From: JBBDNC01 sp040877875
GTDB taxonomy: Bacteria; Bacteroidota; Rhodothermia; Balneolales; Balneolaceae
NCBI GenBank assembly: GCA_040877875.1
Contig: JBBDNC010000036.1
Coordinates: 1 to 6,496, forward strand
Length of the DNA: 6,496 bases
Direction: 5' to 3'
Part shown: in pieces, positions 5,086 to 6,496 of the stretch
Position numbering within the stretch: position 1 is the stretch's first letter
Layout: each line of letters opens with the position of its first letter
The notes under the pieces: model-generated
Database searches by the model: none
What the model was told of the DNA's origin: nothing
Seen by the model: the letters and a program-made list of their open reading frames with translations, nothing else
Program-made: the position numbers and the translations under genes

Positions 5086-5146
5086 TAATAAAATATCATT
5101 GATTATTTTTTGGGCGGAATGAATTTTATCCAATAAAAAACCATCT

Positions 5147-5803
5147 ATGGACAAACGAACTTTCAAGAACAAAGTCTACAGTGAACTGGCCGGGGTTGTC
5201 AAAGCGATGTCAAATCCCCATCGGCTGGAAATCCTGGAGTTGCTTGCCCAGGGAGAGTATTCCGTTGAGGGCATTGCCGATCAAACGGATCTGGAAATTG
5301 CCAATGCCTCCCAGCACCTGCAGGTTCTGAAACGGGCACAACTGGTCGAAACACGCAAGGAAGGGACTTTTGTTTATTATTATCTGGCCGATCAGAGTGT
5401 TTACAAAGCCTGGAAATCCCTGCGGGATCTTGGCATGGAGAGAATTGCCGAGGTGGAACGCATTGTGCAGAGCTTCAGGGAATCGAAGCAGGGCGTGGAA
5501 TCGGTGAGCAGTAAAGAATTGGCAAAGCGAATGCAAAACAAAGATGTGATCGTCATTGATGTACGGCCGGAACAGGAATATAAGGCAGGACACATTGCCG
5601 GAGCTCTTAACCTCCCGGTTGAGGAGCTTAAAAAAGAACTGAAAAATTTATCTCTTGACAGTGAAATCGTAGCCTACTGCCGCGGACCGTTTTGTGTATT
5701 TGCAGATGAAGCTGTTCAGATGCTGGCCAGGGAGGGATTTACAGCCAGACGTTTGCATGACGGTTACCCGGACTGGCTGCTGGACGGTCTGCCTGTGGAG
5801 TAA
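5147..5803 (+). CDS. ArsR-family transcriptional regulator fused to a rhodanese domain
   Basis: A 218-residue fusion. Residues 1-110 form a winged-helix ArsR domain: VVKAMSNPHRLEILELL (17-33), recognition helix ANASQHLQVLKRAQLV (52-67) and wing TRKEGTFVYYYLAD (69-82). Residues 118-218 form a rhodanese domain with VIDVRPEQEYKAGHIAGALNLP (136-157), active loop CRGPFC (178-183) and the DGYPDWLLDGLPV end. The ArsR metal-binding Cys-Val-Cys site is absent; the helix reads DLEIANASQHL. The protein has only two cysteines, C178 (the rhodanese nucleophile) and C183, so metals are unlikely signals and a persulfide or disulfide at this pair is the natural switch (inference). This architecture is widespread, but its signals are poorly known to me. 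Two matching inverted repeats lie in the upstream divergent region, suggesting autoregulation and control of the DUF1858-like/hydroxylase pair. The ATG lacks a clear Shine-Dalgarno sequence. Confidence 0.95.
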   Translation: MDKRTFKNKVYSELAGVVKAMSNPHRLEILELLAQGEYSVEGIADQTDLEIANASQHLQVLKRAQLVETRKEGTFVYYYLADQSVYKAWKSLRDLGMERIAEVERIVQSFRESKQGVESVSSKELAKRMQNKDVIVIDVRPEQEYKAGHIAGALNLPVEELKKELKNLSLDSEIVAYCRGPFCVFADEAVQMLAREGFTARRLHDGYPDWLLDGLPVE

Positions 5804-5820
5804 GGTAAAGGAATACGGAT

Positions 5821-5851
5821 ATCCCTGAATATAGGGTAAGAATGCAGGGAT
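5821..5851. repeat. Inverted repeat between convergent ArsR and Smr genes
   Basis: ATCCCTG (5821-5827) and CAGGGAT (5845-5851) pair perfectly around a 17-nt loop, 17 bp after the ArsR-rhodanese stop. There is no T run after it on either strand, so it is at best a weak or Rho-assisted terminator for the convergent genes. Confidence 0.3.
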
Positions 5852-5932
5852 TCCCGTGGCAGGAATTTATACGGATCAATCCGGAAGAGCTTTTTGTTTG
5901 ATCAGCCGATTCACTGTGAACTCTGGATTCTC

Positions 5933-6187
5933 CTAAAACTTGAAGTAGACAAACAGCCGTCCGAAGTTTTTACTGTCCTTGTCTATCCGATGGTACTTCT
6001 CTTTGATATGCTTCTGGTCGAGAAACTTCAGGACTCGTTTTTTGAGCTGTCCGGATCCTTTTCCGGGGATAATCTCTACGGTTTTGATCTTCTTCTCCAG
6101 CGCCTCGTCGATGATATTTTCCAGTTCACGATCAATCTGATCTCCCTTGTTGTAGATGTCGTGAAGGTCGAGTTTAAGTTTAGCCAT
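5933..6187 (-). CDS. Small stand-alone Smr-domain protein
   Basis: An 84-residue protein made up almost entirely of a Smr (small MutS-related) domain. The N-terminal motif LKLDLHD (4-10) corresponds to the family LDLHG. The central IIPGKGSGQLKKRVLKFL (39-56) corresponds to the glycine-rich HGxGxG turn with its following helix, and the domain ends with NFGRLFVYFK. Smr domains of MutS2 and related proteins act on nucleic acids as nicking endonucleases or RNA-binding modules. Here the first motif has Asp for Gly and the second has Pro-Gly for His-Gly, so catalysis is uncertain and a binding role is as likely. Lysine richness fits nucleic acid binding. No ribosome binding site is visible before the ATG. 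It is convergent with the ArsR-rhodanese gene, 129 bp away, and has no operon partner in the window. Confidence 0.88.
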   Translation of the reverse strand: MAKLKLDLHDIYNKGDQIDRELENIIDEALEKKIKTVEIIPGKGSGQLKKRVLKFLDQKHIKEKYHRIDKDSKNFGRLFVYFKF

Positions 6188-6496
6188 GTCTGAAAGGTTT
6201 GGGTATCTGTATTTGAATCTCTTTTCCGTCCGGGATTTTTATTTACATGATGTTTGTCATTCGGGATTCCGCGACAGAACATTGGAGTATATATCCTAAC
6301 AATCAAGAGGAGCCGGGGCGTTTCATCGGTGAAGGGTTACGCAGGGTGCTCTTAGCTGAATGCGAGAAGTTCGTTGTTGTGACCATAGCTGTGTCAGAGG
6401 CAGCCGTTTCGCCTCCTTTATATTGGTGACTGATTACAATCCGGTGTTTTAAAATCCGATTTCCCTTCAGGATTTGACAGAGGGGTACAAATTTCG
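6188..6496. other. 309 bases without a supported gene
   Basis: This end of the window should hold the promoter of the Smr gene. I see only a short hairpin, GAGGC/GCCTC with a 9-nt loop near 6398-6416, and an AAATCC/GGATTT inverted repeat near 6451-6475. On the minus strand AAAGGAGG near 6413-6420 looks like a strong ribosome binding site but is not followed by a sensible start codon and frame. A plus-strand 60-codon frame at 6247-6429 has no family features and is probably chance. Confidence 0.5.

Noticed and set aside
6076..6306. 76-codon minus-strand frame upstream of and overlapping the Smr gene
   Set aside because: Low-complexity reading overlapping the Smr N-terminus in another frame, with no family resemblance.

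Overview
This 6.5 kb window reads as chromosomal housekeeping sequence from a free-living bacterium. A SAM-I riboswitch, an Era/PdxJ pair, an iron-type fatty acid hydroxylase, an ArsR-rhodanese fusion and weak or oddly placed Shine-Dalgarno sequences point loosely to the Bacteroidota/Balneolota/Rhodothermota side. That placement is an inference from gene content and is weak. I see no mobile element, CRISPR array, tRNA or rRNA.

Left part (1-1020, minus strand): a possible methionine-type transcription unit. A sigma70-like promoter (949-977) leads directly into a SAM-I (S-box) riboswitch (821-940), then its intrinsic terminator (737-796), a leader of about 180 nt, a CoA-binding protein of the YccU/COG1832 type (60-557), and the first codons of another gene running off the window edge (1-23). 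In many bacteria a SAM-I riboswitch shuts off methionine or SAM supply genes when SAM is plentiful, so the CoA-binding protein and the cut-off gene are probably part of sulfur amino acid metabolism.

Middle-left (989-2877, minus strand): pdxJ and era lie 10 bp apart and are probably co-transcribed. The 235 bp between the era stop and its terminator (989-1018) is unusually structured: a nested hairpin, a possible three-way junction, and two tiny ORFs that overlap them. pdxJ is divergent from a plus-strand lipoprotein of the NlpC/P60 cell-wall peptidase family (3095-3607).

Middle-right (3800-5803): the most interesting part. A minus-strand pair, a small DUF1858-like protein (4732-4959) followed by a membrane fatty acid hydroxylase (3800-4633), is divergent from an ArsR-family repressor fused to a rhodanese domain (5147-5803). 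The 187 bp between them holds two inverted repeats with identical 7-bp arms (TTCAATA/TATTGAA) and identical 4-bp spacers, one beside each gene. They are the obvious candidate operators. The regulator lacks the classical ArsR metal-binding cysteines, and its only two cysteines are in the rhodanese active-site loop, which suggests sensing of reactive sulfur.

Right end (5804-6496): a small stand-alone Smr-domain protein (5933-6187, minus) converges on the ArsR gene. The last 309 bases hold no gene I can support.
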